A DNA stretch of 64,000 bases, from assembly GCA_964275345.1 (NCBI GenBank), contig CAXYBK010000003.1, forward strand, positions 186,001 through 250,000, in the 5' to 3' direction. The notes under the pieces are model-generated. The model was not told the origin of the DNA. It made no database searches and saw only the letters and a list, made by a program, of their open reading frames with translations. The translations under genes were made by a program, and so were the position numbers. This DNA comes from MED-G78 sp964275345. Its GTDB lineage: Bacteria > Pseudomonadota > Gammaproteobacteria > Magnimaribacterales > D2472. Below, piece after piece: positions 17,951 to 26,711 of this stretch. The first letter of the stretch is position 1. Each line of letters starts with the position of its first letter.

Positions 17951-18796
17951 ATGCCAACAAAATTATTACGCAAGATTAAAAATACTCTACCTGAATTAAG
18001 AAAATCAGAAAAAGTTGTCGCTGAATATATCTTAAATGATCCAAAATCCGTTATTAGTTTAAAAACTGCGGAAGCTTCTTCCTTAATGGGCATTAGTGAG
18101 CCAACGCTTATAAGGTTTTGTAAAGCTATGGGTTTTACAGGTTATCAAGAGCTAAAAATTAATTTATCTCAGCAATTAGCTGCAGATGATTATTTTGAAA
18201 TTTATGAGATTTATCCAGACGATTCTATTCATGATTTATGTGAGAAAGTCTTTGATACTGCAGTCAGTGAAATCTTAAATGTTAGATCGCAAATTGATCA
18301 AAAAATCTTAGAGCAAGCTATTCAAGCTTTAGCAAAAGCAAGAAGAGTTGAGTTTTATGCTTTTGGGGGCTCAGCACCAGTTGGAATGGATGGCCAGCAC
18401 AAGTTCTTTAGATTAAAAATACCAACTTCTTGTATCTCTGATCCGCATATTCAATTTATGTCTGCAAACTCCTTGAGCAAGGACGATGTAGTGGTTGCTA
18501 TCTCCCAGTCTGGAACAACAACTGCACTTGTAGATAGCGTTAAGACTGTAAGAGAATCTGGAGCTAAGGTAATAGGAATAATGCCTGGCAATACACCATT
18601 GGCTGATATTTGTGATCTTTCTTTAACAATAAATGTTGGCAGTAATGACAGATTAACTATGCCTCTAACATCAAGATTAGCCTACACAGCTGTTATTGAT
18701 GTTTTAACGATGGGTGTGGCTCAATTGAGACCAGAGGCGCAGGATCATTTATATAATATTGCAGATAGTCAAAGATCATTAAAAATAGATTCTTAA
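17951..18796 (+). CDS. RpiR/HexR-type transcriptional regulator
   Basis: N-terminal RpiR helix-turn-helix (residues 1-77, with TAEASSLMGISEPTLIRFCKAMGF) followed by a SIS sugar-phosphate-binding domain (about 125-250, with FGGSAPVGMDGQHKFFRL and AISQSGTTTALVDSVK). The architecture and close sequence resemblance suggest HexR, the 2-keto-3-deoxy-6-phosphogluconate-responsive regulator of central carbon metabolism, but the target genes are not adjacent. Length 281 residues. Confidence 0.88.
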   Translation: MPTKLLRKIKNTLPELRKSEKVVAEYILNDPKSVISLKTAEASSLMGISEPTLIRFCKAMGFTGYQELKINLSQQLAADDYFEIYEIYPDDSIHDLCEKVFDTAVSEILNVRSQIDQKILEQAIQALAKARRVEFYAFGGSAPVGMDGQHKFFRLKIPTSCISDPHIQFMSANSLSKDDVVVAISQSGTTTALVDSVKTVRESGAKVIGIMPGNTPLADICDLSLTINVGSNDRLTMPLTSRLAYTAVIDVLTMGVAQLRPEAQDHLYNIADSQRSLKIDS

Positions 18797-18813
18797 TTTT
18801 ATAGGGGAATTAT

Positions 18814-19743
18814 ATGAATAGAGTTCTAGAACATTTAGGGTGCAAATACCCGATCGTTCAAGCGCCAATGGGATGGATAGCCAGAAGCCAGCTTGCTTCA
18901 GCCGTTTCTAATGCAGGAGGTTTTGGAATTATAGAAACCTCATCTGGTGAAGTTGAAAACTGTAAGGCTGAGATAGAGAAAATGGCAGATCTTACAGACA
19001 AACCATTTGGTATCAATCTTCCTTTACTATTTTTAAAAGATGACAGCATGGTTAATTTTATTGTTGAGCATGGTGTTAAGTTTGTAACAACTTCAGCTGG
19101 AGATCCTTCAAAATATATAGGTGTCTTAAAAGATGCAGGTATCACTGTTTATCATGCTGTCCCAAATGTAGCAGGAGCTATGAAAGCTGTTGCAGCTGGA
19201 GTAGATGGTTTGGTGGTTGAGGGTACTGAAGGTGGTGGATTTAAGGGTATGGAAGAAATTGGCTTGCTTGTTCTTATTCAAGCTATAAGAAAACAATCTG
19301 ATATACCTATTATTGCTGCTGGCGGTATTGTTGATGGAATTGGTATGGCTGCAGTTTTTGCTGCTGGTGCTGAAGGAATACAAATGGGGACTAGGTTTGT
19401 TTCAAGCAAAGAAAGCCCAGTGCATGATAACTTTAAAAATAAAATTATTGATTCAGACGAAGCTGGTACATGGATTTTAAATAAAAAATCAAAGCCTTGT
19501 ATAAGAGCTTTAAAGTCTGAGATGACAAGTAAAATACATGAAGAAGGTGTTATGGAAATGACAGCTCTAATGAATATTAAAGATTTATATTTTGGTGGAG
19601 ATATGGAGGCAGCGCCTGCATTATCTGGTCAATCAGTAGGTCTCATCGATAGTGTAAAATCTGTAGATACTATAATTAAAGAAACTATCAGTGAATTTAA
19701 TACAACCTGCTTAAAGCTTTCAAAGGAGACATTTGATGAGTGA
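18814..19743 (+). CDS. Nitronate monooxygenase family FMN enzyme
   Basis: TIM-barrel flavoenzyme of the 2-nitropropane dioxygenase/FabK group. N-terminal PIVQAPMGWIA, NAGGFGIIETSSG, the substrate-side VVEGTEGGGFKG, and the FMN phosphate-binding AAGGIVDGIGMAAVFAAGAEGIQMGTRF are visible. It may oxidise alkyl nitronates or serve as an enoyl reductase. It is one of two members in the window. Its stop overlaps the start of the MazG-like gene. Confidence 0.88.
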   Translation: MNRVLEHLGCKYPIVQAPMGWIARSQLASAVSNAGGFGIIETSSGEVENCKAEIEKMADLTDKPFGINLPLLFLKDDSMVNFIVEHGVKFVTTSAGDPSKYIGVLKDAGITVYHAVPNVAGAMKAVAAGVDGLVVEGTEGGGFKGMEEIGLLVLIQAIRKQSDIPIIAAGGIVDGIGMAAVFAAGAEGIQMGTRFVSSKESPVHDNFKNKIIDSDEAGTWILNKKSKPCIRALKSEMTSKIHEEGVMEMTALMNIKDLYFGGDMEAAPALSGQSVGLIDSVKSVDTIIKETISEFNTTCLKLSKETFDE

Positions 19744-20152
19744 AGAAACAAGAGATTTTTTTAAAACCTATACTGACTTCGTAACCAAAGTTACTAGTGA
19801 TCCGAGTCTGGACTTAGATGCTCTAAAGGAGCGTCTTGATGAAATCGAAGCAGATTCTCCGATTAAAACCCCAAGACTATTAACTGCGGCCCTTGGTCTT
19901 GGAAGCGAAACAGGTGAGTTTGTAGAAATTGTTAAAAAAATGTTTTTACAAGGCAAGCCTGCTTCGGAAGACAACATCTTTCATATGAAAAGAGAGCTTG
20001 GTGATATTATGTGGTACTGGACTACTGCTTGTGCTTCTCTTGGATTAGATCCATATGAAGTGATTAGCGAAAACCAAAAGAAACTGGAAGCTAGGTATGG
20101 TGAAAAGTTTGAGGTTGATCGCAGCGAAGTCAGAAAAGATGGTGATTTGTAA
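19736..20152 (+). CDS. MazG-like nucleotide pyrophosphohydrolase
   Basis: All-alpha NTP-PPase fold protein (about 138 residues): TAALGLGSETGEFVEIVKK carries the ExxE metal-binding half and KRELGDIMWYW the E(x2)D half. The substrate is likely a non-canonical or stress nucleotide. ATG 19736 is preferred over the TTG at 19733 because AAGGAG lies 8 bases before it. The start is inside the last codons of the nitronate monooxygenase gene. Confidence 0.85.
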   Translation: MSEETRDFFKTYTDFVTKVTSDPSLDLDALKERLDEIEADSPIKTPRLLTAALGLGSETGEFVEIVKKMFLQGKPASEDNIFHMKRELGDIMWYWTTACASLGLDPYEVISENQKKLEARYGEKFEVDRSEVRKDGDL

Positions 20153-20178
20153 ATCAGTAAATATCTGTTCATAAAATA

Positions 20179-20328
20179 ATGAAAGATAAAGAAAAAGAAC
20201 CAAAAGAAGAGTTGCCTTCAGCAGCCGACGACTGCGCTGATGTAACTTCAAAGCATGAAAGGTTTAAGAAAGAGACAGATAAATCTAAATTCCCTCCGGT
20301 AGATTACGAAAAGCCTCCTCATTATTAG
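20179..20328 (+). CDS. Small hydrophilic protein (49 aa), unknown
   Basis: ATG at 20179 opens a 49-residue, highly charged frame (MKDKEKEPKEELPSAADDCA at the start, FPPVDYEKPPHY at the end) with a single cysteine and no membrane segment. It lies 26 bases after the MazG-like gene on the same strand and probably shares its transcript. Codon use is like the neighbours. The proline-rich tail looks like a short binding motif, but no family is recognised. Confidence 0.5.
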   Translation: MKDKEKEPKEELPSAADDCADVTSKHERFKKETDKSKFPPVDYEKPPHY

Positions 20329-20396
20329 TTAATAATTTGCGTTTATATTTAAAACATAATATCTTTTATATAAGGTTTTAATTTATTAGGAAAAGT

Positions 20397-20714
20397 ATGG
20401 GTATTAAATTTGATGGAACAAATGTAAAAAACGGTTCAAAGGTGGTCGCGAATATGAAGAGTGGTGATCAGTTAAGAGATGGGAGTTCATCTGGGGGCAA
20501 GGTTCTTGGAAACATTAAAAGCCGAGATCAAATAAGAGATGGGAGTTCGTCTGGGGGCAAGGTTCTATGCAATGTTAAGGATGGGAAAAATATAAGAGAT
20601 GGTAGCTCTTCTGGCGGAAGAACTCTTATAAAAATTTCAGATGCAGCTAAAAAAATAGGCACATCTGCAACTGGTCCATCTACTGCGTTAGTATGGTGGT
20701 TTTTTGCTAAGTAA
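20397..20714 (+). CDS. Repeat protein, probably of the beta-flower type
   Basis: A 105-residue protein built from about three 23-residue tandem repeats with consensus RDGSSSGGKVL-N-K, also visible as a 69-base DNA repeat from about 20470 to 20620. The pattern of short glycine/serine turns between strands resembles the 4- and 5-fold beta-flower families of unknown function found in bacteria. The C-terminal STALVWWFFAK is hydrophobic and could touch a membrane. AGGAAAAG precedes the ATG. It is the first gene of the accessory island and is followed 18 bases later by a helical protein. Confidence 0.6.
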   Translation: MGIKFDGTNVKNGSKVVANMKSGDQLRDGSSSGGKVLGNIKSRDQIRDGSSSGGKVLCNVKDGKNIRDGSSSGGRTLIKISDAAKKIGTSATGPSTALVWWFFAK

Positions 20715-20732
20715 ATAGAGGAAGTATATAAA

Positions 20733-21047
20733 ATGCTTAGATGGGCAATAAGAGCGGTAGCTGCAAATCGCTATAAAAACAAAGCTATTTCAGAATCAAA
20801 TAGAGCTAGTAGCAAATCAAATGATGCTAAAAGACAATTTGATTATGCGAAACGTGAAAAGGATATAGAAAAAAAATTAGCATATATGTCTGACGGCTTG
20901 AGTAAACTATCAGAGTCTGTTGCTCATACCTCAAATGCTATTGAGCCTCTTGCTGAGGTGTCATTTGTAGCGTCCTTATTAGTTGAAAGTATTCAAAATA
21001 ATCTTGATGAGCAAACTGAGGATATTGTTAAACAATTAAAACAATAA
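20733..21047 (+). CDS. Helical protein of unknown function (104 aa)
   Basis: Charged, alanine- and serine-rich helical sequence (residues 10-75 suitable for coiled coil, including KRQFDYAKREKDIEKKLAYM), with no cysteine or signal peptide. GAGGAA precedes the ATG. Its 18-base spacing from the repeat-protein gene suggests they are made together. It is convergent with the small His-Me-like gene; the 60-base gap shows no clear terminator. Confidence 0.55.
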   Translation: MLRWAIRAVAANRYKNKAISESNRASSKSNDAKRQFDYAKREKDIEKKLAYMSDGLSKLSESVAHTSNAIEPLAEVSFVASLLVESIQNNLDEQTEDIVKQLKQ

Positions 21048-21107
21048 TAAATATGGCTTAAAAGGCTCATTATATAAGAGGGCTTCAAGATCAGATAAAT
21101 CGTCTTT

Positions 21108-21584
21108 TTACTCGAATTGGAGCTTTTTAGAGAGTTCTTTTAAAAATAAAGTCTCTTTTTCTTTTACTTTAAAAGAAAAACCAGAACTCTGAAACATATT
21201 ACGAGGCACTCGAAATTTTGAAACTATAGGATCTTTATTCATGTTTTCAGTCGAGGTAGCAAGAATACATTTATCTCTAGTATAAAAATATTTCCACCAT
21301 GCATCTAATGTCCAATCTTCAGTTTCTAATAAGTATCTATTTCTTTTATGTCTTGGATAAATATGGCTTCTGTTAATTCCCATTCCTGATTTATATTTAA
21401 AATTATTTTCTTTAAATCTATATATTGCTTTTTCTGTAATGCCCACAACTCTCCATGGGCTAGGTGTCATTCCAAAAATTGCCCCAAGCATTTTATTTTT
21501 TACTGAATAAGGAACCTTCATACGCTGCACTTGTAAAAATGCATTAAACATAGTTTTTATATGTATTGCTTCTTCTTTAGTCAT
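21108..21584 (-). CDS. Small protein with His-Me-finger-like motif, paralogue of the gene at 25537
   Basis: A 158-residue protein sharing about 60% identity by eye with the protein at 25537-26037. The conserved core runs WRV(x)GITEKA, FKYK, MGINRSHI (His74), RN, DW(x)LD(x)WW, then RD(x)CILATSTENM (residues 103-115). The order His, Asn, then a downstream Glu-Asn recalls HNH/His-Me-finger nucleases, but this is an inference and no known family is recognised with certainty. Its ATG overlaps the DUF2779 nuclease stop by 4 bases (ATGA), so it is co-translated with a nuclease. Confidence 0.6.
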   Translation of the reverse strand: MTKEEAIHIKTMFNAFLQVQRMKVPYSVKNKMLGAIFGMTPSPWRVVGITEKAIYRFKENNFKYKSGMGINRSHIYPRHKRNRYLLETEDWTLDAWWKYFYTRDKCILATSTENMNKDPIVSKFRVPRNMFQSSGFSFKVKEKETLFLKELSKKLQFE

Positions 21585-23076
21585 GTTTTAACGATTTCTA
21601 AAAGCTTTGAGTAAATTGCATACATGGCATAAGTATCAAGCGCACAATAATCAAAAAGTCTTTTTCGAATAGAAGTCCTCTCGTCCTCAGTTGAATTACG
21701 CATATTCTTATATGCGCTTGAAGCCATCGCTCCATCGTTAATCTCTAGATTTTTGTAATCTAATTTTTCATTATTAGGGCATATAGCTGGCAAAACTTTT
21801 TTAATAGAAAAACTACCTTTAAATTCATGGTGGTAATAACCGCCACCTCTGAATGGATCTATTAGGTCTATAAATCTATCATTTAAAGCCAATAATTCTT
21901 CAGAAATATCAGGACAATAATCTGCCAATGATTTAATTACATTTTTTTCAAAGGATTGATTGTAAGCCATTATAGATCCATTTTCGGGTATATTTTGGAG
22001 CATACTCTCAGCAATGGCTCTTCTTGGATCTTCTTTAATACTCGCAATAAATTCAAAATGCCCTGTATCAACATCTATATTACTTGTGTTATCTTTTTGA
22101 ATATGGAGAGAATACTGAAATGGCATCTGCATGTGTGGTCTTTGATTATCAAAAATCGGGACTGCGTCAGTAAAAGTTTCAAAGTCAAAATAACTAATAG
22201 GATACTCAACAGAATCTATAAAAGTCTGTATCTTTGATTTATTGATAATTGGTTTTTTAATTTCGTCTGCTTTTATTTGATTCTGTTGAGTTGAGCTTAA
22301 TTTTGTATCATGTTTGATTTGTTCAAAAGAAATAATGCCTTGATTGTAAAAATCTAATTTCTTATCAAGATTAAGTCTATATAAATTAAAAACTGAATTA
22401 ATTTCTTTGGTACTTTCTGGCCAACATCTATCAAGGTACTCGCAAGCATGAGGTTTTTTGCATTGTGCTCCTATGCTAATTTCTGGCTCATCATTGCTTG
22501 TAGATACAAATTTTATATCTGAAAGCTGATTCTGTATTTCAAGCTGATTGCTTTTTACATATTCCGTTAAAAGATGCTTTGTAAAAAGCTCAGCGGGATT
22601 GATATCTCCATCCTTTGAGTATTTGTTATTTAAAGTAACAACAAAGGCATGATTTAATTTTAAGCCTTTAACTGATTGTAATATATGCCATTGCAAGCTT
22701 GCATCCTCTTTATGATATGAGCGAAGACTTGATGAAGATTTCACCTCATAAATATCCCAGCCTTTAGAGGTTTTATTCATAATATCTACTCTTATGAAAA
22801 CATCTTTTTCTATAAAAGAAGCTTCGTAAAGTGTTGTCTCGCCTGCATCTATAGCCTTTTTTGTAAGATCGCACATTTTTTGAAAATCACTACCGAGATA
22901 TTCTATTTCTCGGCCGTGCGGAAATAGTTTTTTAGCCACCTCCCCAACCTCATCGCCTGCTTTGAGCCTGTCCATTGCAGATTCATCCGGCGGATTGGTT
23001 GGCTCAAAACCTTTAATGCGAGCCATAAGGATTTATGACATTGCTGACCGGTTATAAATTTTGACTTTGAAAGCAT
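21581..23076 (-). CDS. DUF2779 protein: Cas4-like Fe-S nuclease fused to a DnaQ-like exonuclease (frameshift near the N-terminus)
   Basis: The N-terminal domain looks like a PD-(D/E)XK nuclease with Asp in IRVDIM and Glu/Lys in YEVKSSSS, then QWHIL. Four cysteines suit a Cas4/AddB-type Fe-S cluster: one in ITGQQCHKSLWL and three in CKKPHACEYLDRC. The C-terminal domain has DEDD exonuclease motifs FDFET, AYNQSFEKN and YCALDT. The canonical N-terminus (MLSKSKFITGQQC, ATG at 23076) is in another frame from the remainder, which is open from 23026. One missing A in the A-run at about 23012-23014 explains the break. The true start would be 5 bases after the KAP gene stop. Total about 498 residues. 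Confidence 0.8.
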
Positions 23077-23081
23077 AGATC

Positions 23082-25190
23082 TTATAGATCAATATTTTTT
23101 TTGTTGCTGTCATCAAAATAAGTTCTGAGAAAATTAACAGCTTCCTTATAATCATTTGAGTCTTTTCTTTTAGTTTTAAACGATTCCACATAGTTTTGGA
23201 TGGTTTTTTCATTGATCAATAATTTAAAAATATCTGGATTGGTTCTTGCCTCAGCAGACTCCTCAATTAGGAATTTTAAGACTTCTTTATTTAAACTTTT
23301 TTCAGCTGCTATAAATGATGTCTCCATAAAATCTACAAAGCCCCAGGCTCCATTTATTTCTTTATTTTCTTCATCCACATCTTTAATTTTTCTTCTGTGA
23401 TCAAATTCTATTTGAGATTTTGAAAGTATTAGGGGCGCATTGTTATGCTTGGGATGTTTTGATGCCTGCAACTCTACATATTCACCCTTGCCTGTTCTAT
23501 GAATGTTAATTAGACCTATTTTCTTCTTCTTATAATAAAGAGAGATTCCGCCAGCATACTTAAGCACATAATCTGAGCCCTGCTCACTCATTGGCTTTGA
23601 CTGATCAAAGTCAACAGCATTATAAGGTTCTGACTTTACAAAAGTTAGATATGATTTAACCGCATCTTCAGTCTCTTTTAATGGAAAATCGGGATATTTT
23701 TTGTTCATATCATATTTATCTATGTAACTTTGTAGCCACGCGTCATACCCATTGACATAAAATCTTTGATAGGATCCTTTGGGAGGCCTTACATTTGGGT
23801 TTTCTTTAGACGACACACTGGTGACAGCTGTCTGGCCTAATGCAGTTTCAATAAGTGCTATAACATCAGTCTTTTTATCGAACTCTTCATCAAAAAGACT
23901 AATAAATTGAGATATCGCAGTGGCTTTTGATCTCCTCCTTGGGTTTACATAGCAAACTCTAAATAAACATTTTTCCCAATCCTCGTTAAAATTATCTGTT
24001 TCGGATGCTTGGAGAAAATTTTTCTCCCAATTCTCATCCTCCTCTTCTTTTGCCTGTGTTTCCCTGTAAGCCAAGTCTTCATTCCACTCTCTAAAATTAG
24101 GATTATCCGCAAAAAGCTGATAAATTTCTGGATGGGCTATCTGTAAACAAACCATTGCAAACATAATCATTGCTGTGTCTTTGTCTCTTAAGACGCCATC
24201 TGAATCTTCTCCAGCATCTTTGTCATTTAAAATCTTAATTAAAGCTAAAGAGTTAATTAGTCTTTTGATAGACCTTGGATTGCCTCCAATGGATTTTGTA
24301 ACAAATTGATTTATTAACTCTGGATCAAACTCCTCTTTACCTTCATAAAAACCTATTTCACCTAAAAGGCCTAAAACATAATTGGCAATATCATAATTAC
24401 CCATCGGCATGGTAAATGGTAATTGAATAATCTTGTCAAAGAAGGCCCTAAACTCCCATTCATTTTCTGGAGTTGGAGCACCAAACTTTCCTACAAGCCC
24501 TTTAACAACTACCTGATAGTCAATTGCTAGAACAAAGACGCAATCCTTAATATTAAAAATATTTTTAAGAAGCTCCAAAATATTTACAGCATCCTTGGGG
24601 TCAATTCTGTCAAGATCATCAACATAAATGATGACTTTTCCATATCTATTTGATTCTAGTGACTTGATTTCTCCTACTAAAGTTTTTAGCTGTTCTCGTA
24701 ATTCTTTGATAGAGTTAGAATTTTCAGAAAAAATATCATCTACAGCATTTACACCAGCCACGCCTAAAGTTAGCGAAGAGCCAATTCTTAATGCTCCCTT
24801 CATAATATTATTGACACCTTTTGATATTTTTTCTGCTCTTTGCTTATCGGTATCAGCATCTAATAATTCCAAAATGATCTCATTAATTATTTTCATTAAA
24901 CATTCTTCTGGGGAACATAGAAGAGAGTGCTCCCAAGAGTTTATCCAAATTTGTTTAAAGTCATCAATAGAATCATCATTCTTGTTGAATTGATCTAAAT
25001 CATTCCATATTTGATTTAAAAGAGAAGTCTTGCCACTTCCCCATTCACCTTGAACGCCTATTGTCATAGGAGTGTCTGTTCTTTTTATAAAATCAGTTAA
25101 TGCATCTTTATAAGCTGATATCTTTAAAGCGTCATCTCCTCCTTGCGGCAGAGCCTCGTCAACTATTCCAACCATATTAAAATTCTCCAA
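23082..25190 (-). CDS. KAP family P-loop NTPase
   Basis: A 702-residue protein with Walker A GEWGSGKTS (residues 48-56) and Walker B VIIYVDDLDRI (about 186-196), the DDLDR form typical of KAP ATPases. A hydrophobic stretch at about 135-150 between the Walker motifs fits the membrane-inserted loop of this family. The C-terminal 300 residues are not recognised. GGAG precedes the ATG. KAP proteins recur in phage-defence loci; here it is the first gene of the leftward arm, upstream of the DUF2779 nuclease. Confidence 0.85.
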   Translation of the reverse strand: MENFNMVGIVDEALPQGGDDALKISAYKDALTDFIKRTDTPMTIGVQGEWGSGKTSLLNQIWNDLDQFNKNDDSIDDFKQIWINSWEHSLLCSPEECLMKIINEIILELLDADTDKQRAEKISKGVNNIMKGALRIGSSLTLGVAGVNAVDDIFSENSNSIKELREQLKTLVGEIKSLESNRYGKVIIYVDDLDRIDPKDAVNILELLKNIFNIKDCVFVLAIDYQVVVKGLVGKFGAPTPENEWEFRAFFDKIIQLPFTMPMGNYDIANYVLGLLGEIGFYEGKEEFDPELINQFVTKSIGGNPRSIKRLINSLALIKILNDKDAGEDSDGVLRDKDTAMIMFAMVCLQIAHPEIYQLFADNPNFREWNEDLAYRETQAKEEEDENWEKNFLQASETDNFNEDWEKCLFRVCYVNPRRRSKATAISQFISLFDEEFDKKTDVIALIETALGQTAVTSVSSKENPNVRPPKGSYQRFYVNGYDAWLQSYIDKYDMNKKYPDFPLKETEDAVKSYLTFVKSEPYNAVDFDQSKPMSEQGSDYVLKYAGGISLYYKKKKIGLINIHRTGKGEYVELQASKHPKHNNAPLILSKSQIEFDHRRKIKDVDEENKEINGAWGFVDFMETSFIAAEKSLNKEVLKFLIEESAEARTNPDIFKLLINEKTIQNYVESFKTKRKDSNDYKEAVNFLRTYFDDSNKKNIDL

Positions 25191-25234
25191 ATATTTTCTT
25201 GCAATGTTCTATAAATATACATATATTTTTCATT

Positions 25235-25489
25235 ATGGGAAATAAAATTAAACAAATTATTATCAGAGTTTTAGTTATGCTAGTGCCCACTTATGCCGTT
25301 GCATATGCCTCAGGAGCTATGATATACACAATGCCAATGTTAGCAGCATGCACTCTAATAGCAGCTAATCTTTTTGATTCTAAAGAAATAGAGAATAGAG
25401 TTGATGAAGATGGGGGTGCAGAGGGAGATGGTCCTGCTGCAGAAATTGCGATGATGGTGGATGAGGACGGTGGTGGTCTAGACGGCTAA
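25235..25489 (+). CDS. Small membrane protein with acidic glycine-rich tail
   Basis: From ATG 25235, 84 residues: a positively charged start, two hydrophobic spans (about residues 8-26 and 29-46) and then an acidic tail with VDEDGG twice (RVDEDGGAEGDG and MVDEDGGGLDG). ATG 25235 fits a membrane protein better than the in-frame start at 25199, which lies 9 bases from the divergent KAP start. The acidic repeats could bind metal or a partner protein. The family is unknown. First gene of the rightward arm of the island. Confidence 0.5.
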   Translation: MGNKIKQIIIRVLVMLVPTYAVAYASGAMIYTMPMLAACTLIAANLFDSKEIENRVDEDGGAEGDGPAAEIAMMVDEDGGGLDG

Positions 25490-25536
25490 TTTTTATATAA
25501 GCAGGCTTTATATATTTCTATAAAGCACATCAATCT

Positions 25537-26037
25537 ATGAAAAAAGTAGAAAGAAAAACTAAAGAAATAATGTTCAATACATTTCAACAAGTCCAAAAGA
25601 TGGATGAAGTTCCGTATTTTGTAAAAAATAAAATGCTTAGTGCTATTTTTAAGATGAATCCAAATAAATGGAGAGTAATAGGAATAACAGAAAAAGCAGT
25701 TTTAAGATTTGCAGAAAATGAATTTAAGTACAAAGCACGAATGGGAATTAATAGAAGTCATATTCATCAAAGAAGTGTTAGAAATAAAGCTCTATTAGCT
25801 AAAACAGATTGGAAGCTAGATGAGTGGTGGAATTACTTTTACGATAGAGATGAATGCATACTTGCAACATCTACTGAAAATATGAGCAAAGAAGAGCTTA
25901 AGCCAAGTTTTAAAGTTCCTGATAATCTTTTTCGTTCTTCAGGTTATGCATACAGCGTAAAGGAAGATGAAACCGAATTTTTAAAGAAAATCTATGAAAA
26001 ACTTACGTCTGATTCGAATAAAGAAATAGGTGGCTAA
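25537..26037 (+). CDS. Small protein with His-Me-finger-like motif, paralogue of the gene at 21108
   Basis: A 166-residue relative of the protein at 21108-21584, matching from MFN(x)F(x)QVQ near the start through VKEDETEFLK near the end, including MGINRSHI (His75) and RDECILATSTENM (residues 104-116). The core is more conserved than the ends, suggesting a shared catalytic or binding site. Its stop is immediately followed by the ATG of a PD-(D/E)XK nuclease gene (TAAATG), mirroring the nuclease pairing of its paralogue. Confidence 0.6.
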   Translation: MKKVERKTKEIMFNTFQQVQKMDEVPYFVKNKMLSAIFKMNPNKWRVIGITEKAVLRFAENEFKYKARMGINRSHIHQRSVRNKALLAKTDWKLDEWWNYFYDRDECILATSTENMSKEELKPSFKVPDNLFRSSGYAYSVKEDETEFLKKIYEKLTSDSNKEIGG

Positions 26038-26688
26038 ATGTTAAAAGAAGGTAACAAGCCTATTGGTGAAATGCTAGAAAGAAATTTAGCAGGTGTGTTA
26101 GAAATTTTTAATCCAGACTATGAATGGGAGACTCAAAAAAGATTTTTATACGATCCAGATAACAAAAGAAAATATTATAAAGTTGATGTTATATCTGAAA
26201 CTAAAAAAATTATTTGGGAATATGATGGCCCTAATCATTTTAATGACACCTGGAAATTTCAAAGAGATCTAGATAGAGATCAGTATTTTCTTAAACTAGG
26301 CTATACAGTTAAAAGATGGTCTTATTACTACCAACTAACTAGTGATATAGCTAAAAATTTATTTGATAAAGACTATTCTAAAAAGAAATATTTATCTGCA
26401 ATAGATTACGTATATGGCGCTCAAGCAGAAGACCAAATTTTTCCACCTGGATGGCATGAAACTAAGTTTACCCCTGGTAGTTGGATAGAAAGAGGAGTTG
26501 ACAGGCTAATGGCTGAATTAGATGAAATGCCAGAATCATTTAAACACCAGATTGCATATGCTCTCATTCTTTATATAGAAAGTGTTGGCGATGCTTTCTT
26601 AGTATTAGGTGACCATAAAAAACTGCATGATCTCATAAAGCTAGAAATTAAAAGAGGCCATACTAATTTCTTGTATCCAAATCTTTAA
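26038..26688 (+). CDS. PD-(D/E)XK nuclease-like protein
   Basis: A 216-residue protein with a restriction-endonuclease-like core: GEMLERNLAGVLE helix, Asp50 in YKVDVIS, then IIWEYDGPNHF with Glu61 and Asp63 (ExD form), and RDQYFLKLGYTVKRW, which matches the late beta-alpha unit of Vsr and DUF559 nucleases. The C-terminal 110 residues are not recognised. It begins directly after the stop of the His-Me-like gene, so the two are almost certainly co-translated. Confidence 0.65.
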   Translation: MLKEGNKPIGEMLERNLAGVLEIFNPDYEWETQKRFLYDPDNKRKYYKVDVISETKKIIWEYDGPNHFNDTWKFQRDLDRDQYFLKLGYTVKRWSYYYQLTSDIAKNLFDKDYSKKKYLSAIDYVYGAQAEDQIFPPGWHETKFTPGSWIERGVDRLMAELDEMPESFKHQIAYALILYIESVGDAFLVLGDHKKLHDLIKLEIKRGHTNFLYPNL

Positions 26689-26711
26689 ATTTAAATAAAT
26701 TTTTGGTGGCA

